Assembly: GCF_006715165.1 (NCBI RefSeq)
Contig: NZ_VFMS01000001.1
Location: 434,001-498,000 of the forward strand
Length of the DNA stretch: 64,000 bases
Direction of reading: 5' to 3'
Origin: Arthrobacter sp. SLBN-122
Lineage (GTDB): Bacteria > Actinomycetota > Actinomycetes > Actinomycetales > Micrococcaceae
This document shows positions 1 to 8,851 of this stretch, one piece after another (position 1 is the first letter of the stretch; each line of letters opens with the position of its first letter). Below the pieces are notes generated by a model. That model was given only the letters and a program-made list of their open reading frames with translations, searched no databases and had not been told where the DNA came from. The position numbers and the translations under genes are program-made.

Positions 1-55
1 CTGAAAAAGCCAACGCCCCGGTTCCCTAACCCCCTGCAGGCTGTTTCATGAAGCG

Positions 56-85
56 GATGGCCCGGACCTTCTGGTCCGGGCCATC
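56..85 (-). terminator. Hairpin downstream of dapE
   Basis: Perfect 13-bp arms (56-68 and 73-85) with a TTCT loop lie just past the dapE stop. There is no clear T-run on the minus strand, so it may be an imperfect intrinsic terminator. Nothing recognisable lies in bases 1-55. Confidence 0.7.
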
Positions 86-114
86 CTGCTTTAAGAAATG
101 GGGCGCCCTTAAGT

Positions 115-1251
115 TCAGGCTGCGAGCCAGCTCTCCAGCGCGGCAAGGCACTTGCGGATGGCGTCGGCGTGGACATGCTCGTTGTCCTTGTGCGCCAGCA
201 AGGCGTCCCCCGGGCCAAAATTCACCGCCGGGATGCCCAGCTCACTGAAGCGGGCGACGTCGGTCCAGCCGTATTTGGGCTTCGGCTCGGCTCCCACGGC
301 GGCAACGAAGGAGGCGGCAGCCGGGTGCTGCAGTCCCGGCCGTGCACCGGCGGCGGCATCGGTGCGGACCACGTCGAAGCCCGCCAGCAGCTCCCGGACG
401 TGGGCCTCAGCCTGGTCCGGCGTCTTGTCCGGGGCAAACCGGTAGTTGATTTCCACCACGCAGCGGTCCGGGATGACATTGCCGGCCGTGCCGCCGTTGA
501 TCTTCACCGCGTTGAGGCTTTCCCGGTAGTCGAGTCCGTCAACATTGATGGTCCGGGGTTCGTAGGCCGCCAGGCGGGCCAGGATCGGCGCTGCCGCGTG
601 GATGGCATTGCTGCCCATCCAGGCGCGGGCCGAGTGCGCGGCTTCCCCCACAGTGCTTGCTTCGAACCGGCTGGTGCCGTTGCAGCCGCCCTCCACCGTG
701 CCGTCCGTCGGTTCAAGCAGGATGGCGAAGTCCCCCTGCAGCAGGCCGCCATGGTTCCGGACCAGGCGCCCCAGGCCGCTCTTCACGGCTTCCACTTCCT
801 CGTGGTCGTAGAACACAAAGGTGACGTCCCGCTTGGGCTGCGTACCGCCGTCGAACAATCCTGCCGCCAGCGCCAGCTGGACCGCCACCCCGCCCTTCAT
901 GTCCGTGGCGCCGCGGCCATACAGGACGCCCTCCCCCGGGACGCCGGATTCCCAGCTTGAGGGAACAGTGCCCCGGGAGCCTTCGGTGAGCGGAAGGGGC
1001 ACCGTGTCCAGGTGGCCGGCAAGGATCACACGCTCAGCCAGGCCGAGTTCGGTCCGGGCGATGATGGCGTCGCCGTCACGCACCACCATCAGCTGCGGGA
1101 TCTCCAGCAAAGCGGCTTCCACAGCGTCGGCGAGCTGCTTCTCGTTGCCGGACACACTGTTGATGTCCATCAGCGCCGCGGTCAGCAGCGCAACGTCCTG
1201 GCGCAGGTCGAGGGTGGACACGGAAGAGTCAGGGGCGGTTTCGGCAGTCAC
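115..1251 (-). CDS. dapE: Succinyl-diaminopimelate desuccinylase DapE
   Basis: Zinc-dependent M20-family hydrolase that removes succinate from N-succinyl-LL-diaminopimelate in the succinylase route to lysine and cell-wall DAP. The 378 residues show the M20 pattern: a GHLDTVP metal motif (His80, Asp82), [10 protein letters not shown] with the bridging Asp near 117, and the catalytic/metal Glu pair near 151-152. Length fits actinobacterial DapE. The start is GTG; a TAGACT hexamer ends exactly six bases upstream, so the transcript is probably leaderless. The gene diverges from dapD, the enzyme two steps earlier, so the 51-base gap holds both promoters. Cytoplasmic. Assignment to DapE rather than another M20 peptidase rests on the fit of the motifs and on the dapD neighbour. 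Confidence 0.93.
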   Translation of the reverse strand: MTAETAPDSSVSTLDLRQDVALLTAALMDINSVSGNEKQLADAVEAALLEIPQLMVVRDGDAIIARTELGLAERVILAGHLDTVPLPLTEGSRGTVPSSWESGVPGEGVLYGRGATDMKGGVAVQLALAAGLFDGGTQPKRDVTFVFYDHEEVEAVKSGLGRLVRNHGGLLQGDFAILLEPTDGTVEGGCNGTSRFEASTVGEAAHSARAWMGSNAIHAAAPILARLAAYEPRTINVDGLDYRESLNAVKINGGTAGNVIPDRCVVEINYRFAPDKTPDQAEAHVRELLAGFDVVRTDAAAGARPGLQHPAAASFVAAVGAEPKPKYGWTDVARFSELGIPAVNFGPGDALLAHKDNEHVHADAIRKCLAALESWLAA

Positions 1252-1257
1252 GAAGCC

Positions 1258-1263
1258 AGTCTA
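1258..1263 (-). promoter_or_regulatory. -10 hexamer of dapE (leaderless)
   Basis: TAGACT on the minus strand, six bases before the dapE GTG. It matches TANNNT and implies transcription begins at or next to the start codon. Confidence 0.6.
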
Positions 1264-1289
1264 GTTCGAACCCCATGCCCCGCCGTCGA

Positions 1290-1295
1290 TAGACT
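1290..1295 (+). promoter_or_regulatory. -10 hexamer of dapD (leaderless)
   Basis: TAGACT on the plus strand, seven bases before the dapD ATG. It is the same hexamer as for the divergent dapE. Confidence 0.6.
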
Positions 1296-1302
1296 GGGGC
1301 AC

Positions 1303-2325
1303 ATGACTGAGACCGCTTCCTCTGCCGTGCCCGAAACCCTGACCTCCAACGCTGATGACCGTTCCGCCTTTGGCTTTGGCGTTGCCACGATAGCCACCGC
1401 TGACGCCACTGTCCTGGACGTCTGGTTCCCCGCGCCGGCCCTGGGTGTTGCAGCGGAGAACCTCCGCTCGGTGGACAACGCTGACGAGGTCCTGACCCGG
1501 ATCGCCGAGGACGGCGCCGATGAGGACCGCGGCACTGAGCAGAAGGTGGTCTTTGTCCAGATCAACCTCGATGAAGCGCCGGCGGACACCGCGGACGCCT
1601 ATCTCCGCCTGCACCTGCTCTCGCACCGCCTGGTCCAGCCCAACACCATCAACCTGGACGGCATCTTCGGCAAACTCCCCAACGTGGTGTGGACCAACTT
1701 CGGCCCCGCCGCCGTCGAGGGCTTCGAACTGACGCGCGCCCGCCTGCGCCGCCGGGGTGCCGTCACGGTCTACGGCATCGACAAGTTCCCGCGCATGGTG
1801 GACTACGTGGTGCCCACCGGTGTGAGGATTGCCGACGCCGACCGCGTCCGCCTGGGTGCCCACCTCGCCGCCGGCACCACCGTCATGCACGAAGGCTTCG
1901 TGAACTTCAACGCCGGCACCCTGGGCACCTCCATGGTTGAGGGCCGCATTTCCGCCGGCGTTGTCACCGGCGACGGCAGCGACGTGGGCGGCGGCGCCTC
2001 CATCATGGGCACGCTGTCAGGCGGCGGCAAGGAGAAGATCACCATCGGTGAGCGCGTCCTCCTTGGTGCCAACTCCGGCGTGGGCATCAGCATCGGTGAC
2101 GATTCCGTGGTGGAAGCCGGTCTTTACGTCACGGCGGGCACCCGCGTCCGCGTTCCGGGCCCCAAGGACGAGGTTGGTGAGGACACCACCCGGATCGTCA
2201 AGGCTGCCGAGCTCTCCGGCGTGCCCAACCTGCTGTTCCGCCGCAACTCCACCACCGGCGCGGTGGAGGCCCTTCCCCGCAAGGGCCAGACAGTGGAACT
2301 GAACGACGCCCTGCACGCCAACTGA
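1303..2325 (+). CDS. dapD: Tetrahydrodipicolinate N-succinyltransferase DapD
   Basis: Transfers succinate from succinyl-CoA to tetrahydrodipicolinate, the committing step of the succinylase branch of lysine/DAP synthesis. The 340-residue product resembles the long actinobacterial DapD type. The C-terminal half is a left-handed beta-helix of hexapeptide repeats (glycine- and valine-rich turns from about residue 170 to 290), which makes the trimer. The frame stays open upstream to 1012, but the ATG at 1303 has a TAGACT hexamer seven bases before it and gives the expected N-terminus. It diverges from dapE, and a lysozyme-like gene follows seven bases downstream. Confidence 0.95.
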   Translation: MTETASSAVPETLTSNADDRSAFGFGVATIATADATVLDVWFPAPALGVAAENLRSVDNADEVLTRIAEDGADEDRGTEQKVVFVQINLDEAPADTADAYLRLHLLSHRLVQPNTINLDGIFGKLPNVVWTNFGPAAVEGFELTRARLRRRGAVTVYGIDKFPRMVDYVVPTGVRIADADRVRLGAHLAAGTTVMHEGFVNFNAGTLGTSMVEGRISAGVVTGDGSDVGGGASIMGTLSGGGKEKITIGERVLLGANSGVGISIGDDSVVEAGLYVTAGTRVRVPGPKDEVGEDTTRIVKAAELSGVPNLLFRRNSTTGAVEALPRKGQTVELNDALHAN

Positions 2326-2332
2326 TCCCTTC

Positions 2333-3190
2333 GTGGCACGCAGACGCGGCCTGCGCCGCCTGGCGGTGCTGCTGCTCACCCTCGCGCTGGCAGCGGGCGG
2401 CATCTACACCGCCGTGTTCTTTGTGCAGCGTTCGGAAACCCTTGTTTCAGAACGCTGCACCGCCACGGCCGGGAACAGGAGCGGTGAGCTGGCACCGGAC
2501 CAGGCGGCCAACGCAGCACTGATCACCGCGGCGGCTGTCCGGCGGGGACTGCCGCCCCGGGCCGCCACGATCGCCCTGGCCACCGCCATGCAGGAGTCCA
2601 AGCTGCGCAACATCGGGCACGGCGACCAGGCCGGGCCCGACTCGCGGGGGCTCTTCCAGCAGCGCCCCTCCCAGGGCTGGGGCACCGAGGCCCAGATCAT
2701 GGACCCCTACTACGCCGTCAACGCCTTCTACGACGCACTGGTGAAGATCCCGGAATACGAGGCGCTGGACATCACTGAGGCAGCACAGCAGGTCCAGAAG
2801 TCCGCATACCCCAAGGCCTACGCGCAGCACGAGGACATGGGACGCGCCTTTGCCTCCGTGCTGACCGGGCAGACGCCGGCGGGAGTCCTGTGCACCCTGC
2901 GCTCCCCCGTAGCCGGCGGCGATACCGCATCCGTAGCCACAGAGCTGGAGCAGGCCTACGGAGGTGTGGATTCACAGGTGGACGGGGCCACCCTGGTGGT
3001 GGACGCCGACGGGCCGTTGGCGTGGTCGATTGCCCAGTGGGCGGTCGCCAGCGCCAAGGACCTGGCCGTCACCCGGGTGGACGTGGACGGCCGCACCTGG
3101 AACCGTCCCAACGGGGACGGGTGGCAGGTGTCAGGGGTCCCGGACGGGCAGGTGCGCATCACCGTACGGGCGGACGACGGCGGCAGCTGA
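2333..3190 (+). CDS. Exported/membrane-anchored lysozyme-like protein
   Basis: A 285-residue protein with an arginine-rich N-terminus and one hydrophobic segment (about residues 10-31), so it is probably membrane-anchored or secreted. Residues 55-165 look like a lysozyme/lytic-transglycosylase fold: a helix ending in AMQESK, with Glu88 as candidate catalytic acid, followed by SRGLFQQRPSQGWG. Such a protein could trim peptidoglycan, but the C-terminal 100 residues are of unknown function and activity is inferred only from the pattern. The GTG start lies seven bases after dapD and has no good ribosome binding site, so it probably relies on read-through from dapD. Homologues are sometimes given a transport-related name, which the sequence does not support. 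Confidence 0.7.
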   Translation: MARRRGLRRLAVLLLTLALAAGGIYTAVFFVQRSETLVSERCTATAGNRSGELAPDQAANAALITAAAVRRGLPPRAATIALATAMQESKLRNIGHGDQAGPDSRGLFQQRPSQGWGTEAQIMDPYYAVNAFYDALVKIPEYEALDITEAAQQVQKSAYPKAYAQHEDMGRAFASVLTGQTPAGVLCTLRSPVAGGDTASVATELEQAYGGVDSQVDGATLVVDADGPLAWSIAQWAVASAKDLAVTRVDVDGRTWNRPNGDGWQVSGVPDGQVRITVRADDGGS

Positions 3191-3205
3191 GCGCCGCCGT
3201 CGTCC
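3172..3205. terminator. Hairpin between convergent genes
   Basis: Perfect 13-bp arms (3172-3184 and 3193-3205) around an 8-base loop that contains the stop codon of the lysozyme-like gene. It lies between two convergent genes and could serve both. Confidence 0.55.
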
Positions 3206-3237
3206 TGCCCTGCTGAGGGCTGGCCCCGCGCGAAGGC

Positions 3238-3849
3238 TTAGACCAGAATCTCCAGCACGGGCTGGACGTAGCTGCGGAACAGATCGGGCTGCCCCATCAG
3301 ATGCCGGCTCATGATGATCTTGTCCGGCTCCAGGTACCAGGCCCGCTGCTCGTCCAAGGGAAGTTCGATGATGGTGAGCTTGAAGTCCCGCGAGTCCCGT
3401 CCCACTTCCATCAGCCTGTCGTCCACCATGTCCTCGAGCAACTGGTCCGTTCCCGAGGCCACGCGTTCGGCCTCGAGCTCGGCATATTCGCTCCTGCGCT
3501 CCCTGGCCCAGGTGAGGGCGGAGCCAAAGTGTGCCTGCAGGACCCGCTGGAGCGCCGGGGAGTTGCCGAACGCTTCGAAGCTGGGCGGGGAGAGCTCCGG
3601 AGCGGTGTGCGGGTGGGCCTTCAGCAGCTGCTCCCACCAGGCTTCCCACTCGGTCTTCAGTGCGCCGAGCCCGCCCACGTCCACCGTCAGGTGGGTGTGG
3701 TCTGCGGGGCGCACTTTGGGTGTCGTATGGGACAGCATGGGATGCCCCACGCCGTTCAGGCCGGCCGCGTCCCGGACGTAGAGCGCGATCATCATCGGCC
3801 CGGACGTGTCGGTGGTGATCTGCCACCCTGAACCGCTTGCGTGATGCAT
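3238..3849 (-). CDS. Hypothetical protein, 203 residues
   Basis: I do not recognise the family. The product is acidic, rich in Trp and Leu, without signal peptide or membrane segment, so it is probably cytoplasmic. It has a beta-rich N-terminal third (residues 8-60) and a helical middle with many Glu and Arg residues (about 110-150). The ATG start is preceded by a good ribosome binding site (GGAAGGA, six bases away), which supports real translation. It is a single gene, convergent with the lysozyme-like gene. Confidence 0.75.
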   Translation of the reverse strand: MHHASGSGWQITTDTSGPMMIALYVRDAAGLNGVGHPMLSHTTPKVRPADHTHLTVDVGGLGALKTEWEAWWEQLLKAHPHTAPELSPPSFEAFGNSPALQRVLQAHFGSALTWARERRSEYAELEAERVASGTDQLLEDMVDDRLMEVGRDSRDFKLTIIELPLDEQRAWYLEPDKIIMSRHLMGQPDLFRSYVQPVLEILV

Positions 3850-3971
3850 CCCAAGTCCTTCCCTGGCCTGCCCCTGCCGGACGGCGTGAGCCGGTGCGCT
3901 GTACCCGGCTATCAGTCTATTCCCGCAGCCAGTTCACGGTAGTGCAGGACAGGCTGCCGGCGGCCGGATGC

Positions 3972-4583
3972 TTACCCCGCCAACCCGTCCAGGTGCCGCT
4001 CAAGCACGTCACGGCACATCTGCGCGGTCATCCAGCCGGGCTGCAGCAGGGCATGCATGCACAGCCCGTCCAGCGTGGCCAGCAGCCGTTCCGCCTCCAC
4101 TACCAGGTTCTCCTGCGCCTCATCCTCAGGGAGCAGGGAGGCAACCACGGCCCCAACGATCACGGCGACATCGCGGTGGCTCCGGTCGGCTTCCGCGGCA
4201 AGGAACGGCCTGATCCGCGCCGCGTTCTTGAAGGCCAGCCACGCGCAGGCCTCCACGGCTGTTTCCTCATCCAGGGGAAGCATGGCGCCCAGGAGTGTTA
4301 AAACGGCCTGCCGCTGTTCCAGACTGGCCTGGGCAGCGCCCCGTACCGCCGGCAGCAGGGCCTCGAGCCGGCCCACCACCCGGTCCACCACAGTGCCGAA
4401 CGAGAACGCCAGGAGTTCCTCGCTGCCCTCGAAGTAGTGCCGGACGGAACCAACCGCGAGCCCGGCCTCGTCCGCCACTTCCCGCAGCGAGGCGCGCTCC
4501 AGCCCGTCGACAGCGATGATACGGAGAACAGCTTGGACTACATCCTGGCGCCGGGCATCAGCGTCTACTATTTTGGGCACCAT
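3972..4583 (-). CDS. TetR-family transcriptional regulator
   Basis: A 203-residue repressor of the TetR family. The N-terminal HTH is clear (about residues 8-52, including GLERASLREVADEAGLAVGS followed by VRHYF). The rest is a helical ligand-binding domain resembling the BetI-like C-terminal type. The frame is open to 5033, but that part lies antisense to galE; the ATG at 4583 gives a normal N-terminus. It is divergent from galE across 108 bases that hold a small palindrome (4591-4604), so self-regulation is likely. Ligand and targets cannot be told from the sequence. Confidence 0.88.
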   Translation of the reverse strand: MVPKIVDADARRQDVVQAVLRIIAVDGLERASLREVADEAGLAVGSVRHYFEGSEELLAFSFGTVVDRVVGRLEALLPAVRGAAQASLEQRQAVLTLLGAMLPLDEETAVEACAWLAFKNAARIRPFLAAEADRSHRDVAVIVGAVVASLLPEDEAQENLVVEAERLLATLDGLCMHALLQPGWMTAQMCRDVLERHLDGLAG

Positions 4584-4590
4584 TCTTATT

Positions 4591-4604
4591 AGCACACTCG
4601 TGCT
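4591..4604. promoter_or_regulatory. Candidate TetR operator
   Basis: Inverted repeat AGCAC-N4-GTGCT placed 8-21 bases upstream of the TetR start codon, in the gap shared with galE. Position and symmetry fit an autoregulatory operator; short arms keep this tentative. Confidence 0.4.
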
Positions 4605-4679
4605 TCCACTGCCGCTTCCGCCGCCCTGGCTGCGTGCCCGCCATCCGGAACGCCGGGGCGGGCACCGCTCCCCGTGGGA

Positions 4680-4685
4680 TAGCGT
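4680..4685 (+). promoter_or_regulatory. -10 hexamer of galE (leaderless)
   Basis: TAGCGT, then six bases, then the galE ATG. Confidence 0.55.
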
Positions 4686-4691
4686 TGAGGC

Positions 4692-5705
4692 ATGAAAATC
4701 TTGGTCACAGGGGGCACCGGCTACATCGGTTCCCACACTGTTCTTTCCCTGCAGGAAGCCGGCCACGACGTGGTCGTCATCGACAACCTGGTCAACTCCA
4801 GCGAAGAATCGCTGCGAAGGGTGGCCGAACTCAGCGGCAAGGCCGCGGAGTTTCACCACGTTGACCTGGTGGACGAGGCCGCCGTCGAAAAGGTCTTTGC
4901 CGGCAGCGGCATTGAAGCCGTCATCCACTTCGCCGGGCTCAAGGCCGTGGGGGAATCGGTGCAGGAGCCGTTGAAGTACTACTACAACAACCTGGTGGGC
5001 ACCCTGAACCTGATCCGCGTGATGGACCGGCACGATGTCCGCTCCATTGTGTTCAGCTCCTCAGCAACCGTCTACGGCGAGCACAACCCCATCCCCTACG
5101 TGGAAAAGATGGAGATCGGCGCCAACAACCCCTACGGGCGCACCAAGGAACAGATCGAGGACATCCTCTCCGACCTCGGGGCGGCCGACTCCCGCTGGCA
5201 CATAGCACTGCTGCGCTACTTCAACCCGGTGGGCGCACACCCCTCGGGCCGGATCGGCGAGGACCCCCAGGGCATCCCCAACAACCTGGTTCCGTTCATC
5301 GCCCAGGTGGCAGTGGGCCGCCGCGAGAAGCTCATGGTCTTCGGCGGCGACTACGACACCCCGGACGGCACCTGCCTGCGCGACTACATCCACGTGGTGG
5401 ACCTGGCCGGAGGGCACGTTGCGGCGCTGGACCACGTTGCCGGGCGCACAGGCGTTTTCCGCTGGAACCTCGGCTCCGGCAAGGGCTCCTCCGTCCTGGA
5501 GGTCCTGCGCTCCTTTGAGAAGGCAGTGGGCAAGCCGATCCCCTACGAGATCACCGGCCGCCGCGCAGGGGACCTTCCCGCGTTCTGGGCCGATGCCACC
5601 TCGGCTCTGGCGGACCTGAGCTGGTCCACCACCAAGACCGTGGACCAGATGTGCGAAGACCACTGGCGCTGGCAGAAGAACAACCCCCAGGGCTACGCCT
5701 CCTGA
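4692..5705 (+). CDS. galE: UDP-glucose 4-epimerase GalE
   Basis: NAD-dependent epimerase that interconverts UDP-glucose and UDP-galactose for the Leloir pathway and cell-surface polysaccharides. The 337 residues match the family length. The Rossmann motif GGTGYIGSH sits at residues 7-15 and the catalytic Tyr and Lys are in NNPYGRTKEQIE near residue 146, with SSSATVYG before it. The start at 4692 has a TAGCGT hexamer six bases upstream. It is divergent from the TetR gene and convergent with gltA. The 3' end is followed by an unusual 23-bp inverted repeat. Confidence 0.95.
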   Translation: MKILVTGGTGYIGSHTVLSLQEAGHDVVVIDNLVNSSEESLRRVAELSGKAAEFHHVDLVDEAAVEKVFAGSGIEAVIHFAGLKAVGESVQEPLKYYYNNLVGTLNLIRVMDRHDVRSIVFSSSATVYGEHNPIPYVEKMEIGANNPYGRTKEQIEDILSDLGAADSRWHIALLRYFNPVGAHPSGRIGEDPQGIPNNLVPFIAQVAVGRREKLMVFGGDYDTPDGTCLRDYIHVVDLAGGHVAALDHVAGRTGVFRWNLGSGKGSSVLEVLRSFEKAVGKPIPYEITGRRAGDLPAFWADATSALADLSWSTTKTVDQMCEDHWRWQKNNPQGYAS

Positions 5706-5710
5706 CCCCG

Positions 5711-5768
5711 TCGATTGCTCCGTACTTGTCGTTATCACGTCCCGAAACGACAAGTACGGAGCAATCGA
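5711..5768. repeat. 23-bp perfect inverted repeat, REP-like
   Basis: Left arm 5711-5733 begins TCGATTGCTCCG, right arm 5746-5768 is its exact reverse complement, and the loop is 12 bases (5734-5745). It starts six bases after the galE stop. It has no T-run, and a separate ordinary terminator for gltA follows, so it looks more like a dispersed repeat element or bidirectional processing site than a simple terminator. Confidence 0.85.
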
Positions 5769-5785
5769 TGGTGATTAACGCAAAA

Positions 5786-5818
5786 GCGGCCGCCCACCTT
5801 TGGAAGGTGGGCGGCCGC
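5786..5818 (-). terminator. gltA terminator
   Basis: Perfect 15-bp GC-rich arms (5786-5800, 5804-5818) with a TGG loop, followed on the minus strand by TTTT. It lies 17 bases past the gltA stop. Confidence 0.85.
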
Positions 5819-5834
5819 CGTCGTTGCTTGCCTT

Positions 5835-7121
5835 TTAGCGGGCCGGGTAGTCCCGCTCAGGCTCGCCGATGTAGAGCTGGCGCGGGCGGCCGATCTTGGT
5901 GTTGGGGTCGCTGATCATTTCGCGCCACTGCGCAATCCAGCCGGGGAGGCGGCCGATGGCGAACAGGACGGTGAACATCTTCTCGGGGAAACCCATCGCC
6001 TTGTAGATGAGGCCGGTGTAGAAGTCAACGTTGGGGTAGAGCTTGCGCTGGATGAAGTAGTCATCGCTGAGCGCCTTCTCTTCCAGCCGCATGGCGATGT
6101 CCAGCAGTTCGTCGTTGCCGCCGAGCTTGCTGAGGATCTCGTGCGCCGTGGCCTTGACGATCTTGGCGCGCGGATCGTAGTTCTTGTACACGCGGTGCCC
6201 GAAGCCCATGAGCCGGACGCCGTCTTCCTTGTTCTTGACCTTTTCCATGTAGTCCTCGGGCTTGAGGCCCTCGGCCTGGATCTGGCGCAGCATCTTCAGG
6301 ACGGCTTCGTTGGCACCGCCGTGGGCGGGGCCGAAGAGCGCGTTGATGCCCGCGGAAACAGAGGCGAAGAGGTTGGCGTTGGAGGAGCCCACCAGGCGCA
6401 CCGTGGAGGTGGAGCAATTCTGCTCGTGGTCGGCGTGCAGGATGAGGAGCAGGTCCAGGGCCTTGACGATGACCGGGTCCAGCTCGTACTGCTCGGCGGG
6501 CAGGCCGAAGCTGAGGCGCAGGAAGTTCTCCACCAGGTTCATGGAGTTGTCCGGGTACAGCATGGGCTGGCCGATGGACTTCTTGTGCGCGTAGGCGGCG
6601 ATGACCGGCAGCTTGGCCATGAGGCGGATGGTGGAGACCTCCACCTGTTCGGCGTTGAACGGGTCCAGCGAGTCCTGGTAGAACGTGGACAGCGCAGACA
6701 CGGCCGAGGACAGCACCGGCATGGGGTGTGCGTCCCGGGGGAAGCCGCCGAAGAAGCCCTTGAGCTCCTCGTGCAGCAGCGTGTGGCGCCGGATCTTCTG
6801 GTCAAACTCGTCCAGCTCGGTGGGCGTGGGCAGGTTGCCGTAGATCAGCAGGTAGGACACCTCAAGGAAGCTGGAGTGCTGCGCCAGCTGCTCGATGGGG
6901 TATCCGCGGTAGCGCAGGATGCCCGCATCGCCATCGATGTAGGTGATTGCCGAGGTGGTTGCTGCGGTGTTCATGAAGCCGGGGTCAAAGGTTACGGCGC
7001 CGGTCTGCTTCAGCAGCTTGGAGACGTCGTAACCTTCGTTCCCTTCGACAACCTGGATGCGCGGGAGCTTCAGCTCGCCACCTGCGTGGAGCAGGGTCGC
7101 AGCATTGTTGGTCTCAGTCAT
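5835..7121 (-). CDS. gltA: Citrate synthase GltA
   Basis: Condenses acetyl-CoA and oxaloacetate to citrate, entry to the TCA cycle. The 428-residue protein has the type II (hexameric) citrate synthase length. Catalytic regions are visible: HADHEQNCST in the middle, GFGHRVYKNYDPRA with the active-site His, and RLPGWIAQWREM with the substrate Arg. The ATG has a good ribosome binding site (AAGGGGA, four bases away). The 237-base upstream gap contains a CRP/GlxR-like box (7327-7342). Monocistronic with its own terminator. A 2-methylcitrate synthase is less likely given the length and the lack of prp neighbours. Confidence 0.95.
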   Translation of the reverse strand: MTETNNAATLLHAGGELKLPRIQVVEGNEGYDVSKLLKQTGAVTFDPGFMNTAATTSAITYIDGDAGILRYRGYPIEQLAQHSSFLEVSYLLIYGNLPTPTELDEFDQKIRRHTLLHEELKGFFGGFPRDAHPMPVLSSAVSALSTFYQDSLDPFNAEQVEVSTIRLMAKLPVIAAYAHKKSIGQPMLYPDNSMNLVENFLRLSFGLPAEQYELDPVIVKALDLLLILHADHEQNCSTSTVRLVGSSNANLFASVSAGINALFGPAHGGANEAVLKMLRQIQAEGLKPEDYMEKVKNKEDGVRLMGFGHRVYKNYDPRAKIVKATAHEILSKLGGNDELLDIAMRLEEKALSDDYFIQRKLYPNVDFYTGLIYKAMGFPEKMFTVLFAIGRLPGWIAQWREMISDPNTKIGRPRQLYIGEPERDYPAR

Positions 7122-7326
7122 GGAGTCCCCTTCATGAGGCTTCTGGGCCTCTGTCGAAAGCTTGATCCAACATCAGGTGAGCCGCGCACGAAGCCTGCGA
7201 GGACAGGTTCCAACACCCGGGCTGCCTTCTTGTAGAAAGCCACCATTGATAGTCACTTAAAAAGTACCGCTCCTTGGCGGGTGTCACTAATCCGCAGCCT
7301 TCAAATCCAGCCTAAATGGCGCTGGA

Positions 7327-7342
7327 TGTGGGGCGAGTCACA
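7327..7342. promoter_or_regulatory. CRP/GlxR-like operator upstream of gltA
   Basis: TGTGG-N6-TCACA matches nine of ten positions of the CRP/GlxR consensus TGTGA-N6-TCACA. It lies about 205 bases upstream of the gltA start and 17 bases past the dapC stop. GlxR control of gltA is known in Corynebacterium; here it is inference. Confidence 0.4.
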
Positions 7343-7358
7343 TGATTATTACGTCCCC

Positions 7359-8510
7359 TTAGGAACCGGATCCGGCCATGCGTGCCACTGCAGCGTCAAT
7401 CCGTTCGTCGGATCCGGTGAGGGCAACCCGGACGTACCCGTTGCCCGCGTCGCCATAGAAGACGCCCGGTCCCACCACAATGCCGAGGTCGGCCAGACGT
7501 GCCACCGTGTCCCACGTGCCCTCCCCCGCCGTCGACCAAAGGTACAGGCCGGCGTCGGAATCCTTGATCTGCAGGCCGAAGTCCAGCAGGGCCGGCACCA
7601 GCCGCTCCCGCCGGCCACGGTACAGGTCCTTCTGGGCCTCGACGTGAGAGTCGTCGCCCAGAGCCACGCGCATGGCCTCCTGGACCGGATAGGGGACGAT
7701 CATCCCCGCGTGCTTGCGGCTGTTGACCAGGTTGGGCATCAGGTCAGGATCACCGGCAACGAACGCCGCCCGGTAGCCGGCCAGGTTGGACTGCTTGCTC
7801 AGCGAGTACACGGCCAGCAGGCCCTGGTGCGAGCCGCCCGCCACCTGCGGGTCCAGGATGCTGGGGACCCGCCGGCCGCCGCGCTGGACGTCCCAGTCCC
7901 CCCATCCGAGTTCTGCGTAGCATTCGTCGGAGGCCACCACGGCGCCCAGTTCACGGGCCTGCTCCACGAGCGCTTTCAGGGATTCGACGTTCCGGACGCT
8001 GCCGGTGGGATTTCCGGGGGAATTGACCCAGATGAGACGGACACGGGAGCGGGTGGCGTCGTCGAGTTCGTCCAGGTTGTCCGTTGCCACTGAGGTGACG
8101 CCTGCAAGGGTGGCGCCGATATCGTACGTCGGGTAGGCCACCTTGGGGCGTACGACGACGTCCCCCGGCTTGAGGCCCAGCAGTAGCGGGAGCCACGCGA
8201 CGAGTTCCTTGGACCCCACCGTGGGCATGATGTTCCGGGGGTCAAGCCCGGCCACGCCCCGGCGCCGCTCAAACCAGCCGGCGATGGCTTCGCGGAGTGC
8301 CGGGGTGCCGTGGACTGTGGGATATCCCGGGGCGTTCGCGGCAGCTTTCAGTGCATCCTGCACGAGCTGGGGCGTGGGATCCACGGGCGTCCCGATGGAC
8401 AGGTTCACGGCTCCGCCGGGATGCTCCGACGCCTTGGCCAGGTACGGGGCCATGGCCTCCCACGGGTAGTCAGGCAGGTCCAGGCCAAACGAATTCACTG
8501 CTGCGGTCAC
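7359..8510 (-). CDS. dapC: Succinyldiaminopimelate transaminase DapC
   Basis: PLP-dependent class I/II aminotransferase, 383 residues. It converts N-succinyl-2-amino-6-ketopimelate to N-succinyl-LL-DAP, the step between DapD and DapE. Seen: the NSPGNPTGS loop, ASDECYAELGW, and the PLP lysine in SLSKQSNLAGYR. The gene follows fdxA by 14 bases, the fdxA-dapC order common in actinobacteria. The GTG start has no obvious ribosome binding site, so coupling to fdxA is likely. The DapC name rests on this neighbourhood and on dapD/dapE nearby, since sequence alone cannot separate related aminotransferases. Confidence 0.9.
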   Translation of the reverse strand: MTAAVNSFGLDLPDYPWEAMAPYLAKASEHPGGAVNLSIGTPVDPTPQLVQDALKAAANAPGYPTVHGTPALREAIAGWFERRRGVAGLDPRNIMPTVGSKELVAWLPLLLGLKPGDVVVRPKVAYPTYDIGATLAGVTSVATDNLDELDDATRSRVRLIWVNSPGNPTGSVRNVESLKALVEQARELGAVVASDECYAELGWGDWDVQRGGRRVPSILDPQVAGGSHQGLLAVYSLSKQSNLAGYRAAFVAGDPDLMPNLVNSRKHAGMIVPYPVQEAMRVALGDDSHVEAQKDLYRGRRERLVPALLDFGLQIKDSDAGLYLWSTAGEGTWDTVARLADLGIVVGPGVFYGDAGNGYVRVALTGSDERIDAAVARMAGSGS

Positions 8511-8524
8511 GGCGTGCGTCCGCG

Positions 8525-8851
8525 TCAGTGGTCTTGGTTCTGCGGCGGCAGGGCGGCGATCATGGGGTGGTCCTTGCCGGTGTTGCCGATCTTGGCCGCG
8601 CCGCCGGGGGAACCAAGATCATCGAAGAACTCAACGTTGGCCTTGTAGTAGTCGGCCCATTCCTCCGGGGTGTCATCCTCGTAGTAAATGGCTTCCACCG
8701 GGCACACCGGTTCGCAGGCGCCGCAGTCCACGCATTCGTCCGGATGGATGTACAGCGAACGCTCGCCCTCATAGATGCAGTCGACCGGGCATTCCTCAAT
8801 ACATGCCTTGTCCTTGACATCCACACACGGCTGCGCGATTACGTACGTCAC
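8525..8851 (-). CDS. fdxA: 7Fe ferredoxin FdxA
   Basis: A 108-residue ferredoxin of the actinobacterial seven-iron type, a soluble electron carrier. The cysteine pattern is clear: Cys9 and Cys17 with CPVDC near residue 21 for one cluster, and CVDCGACEPVCP for the [4Fe-4S] cluster. The C-terminal third is an acidic tail rich in Tyr and Asp, as in FdxA proteins. The GTG start has an upstream GAGAGG. It is transcribed with dapC. Its redox partner cannot be read from the window. Confidence 0.93.
   Translation of the reverse strand: MTYVIAQPCVDVKDKACIEECPVDCIYEGERSLYIHPDECVDCGACEPVCPVEAIYYEDDTPEEWADYYKANVEFFDDLGSPGGAAKIGNTGKDHPMIAALPPQNQDH

Noticed and set aside
6141..7235. 364-codon open frame on the plus strand
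   Set aside because: Antisense to gltA.
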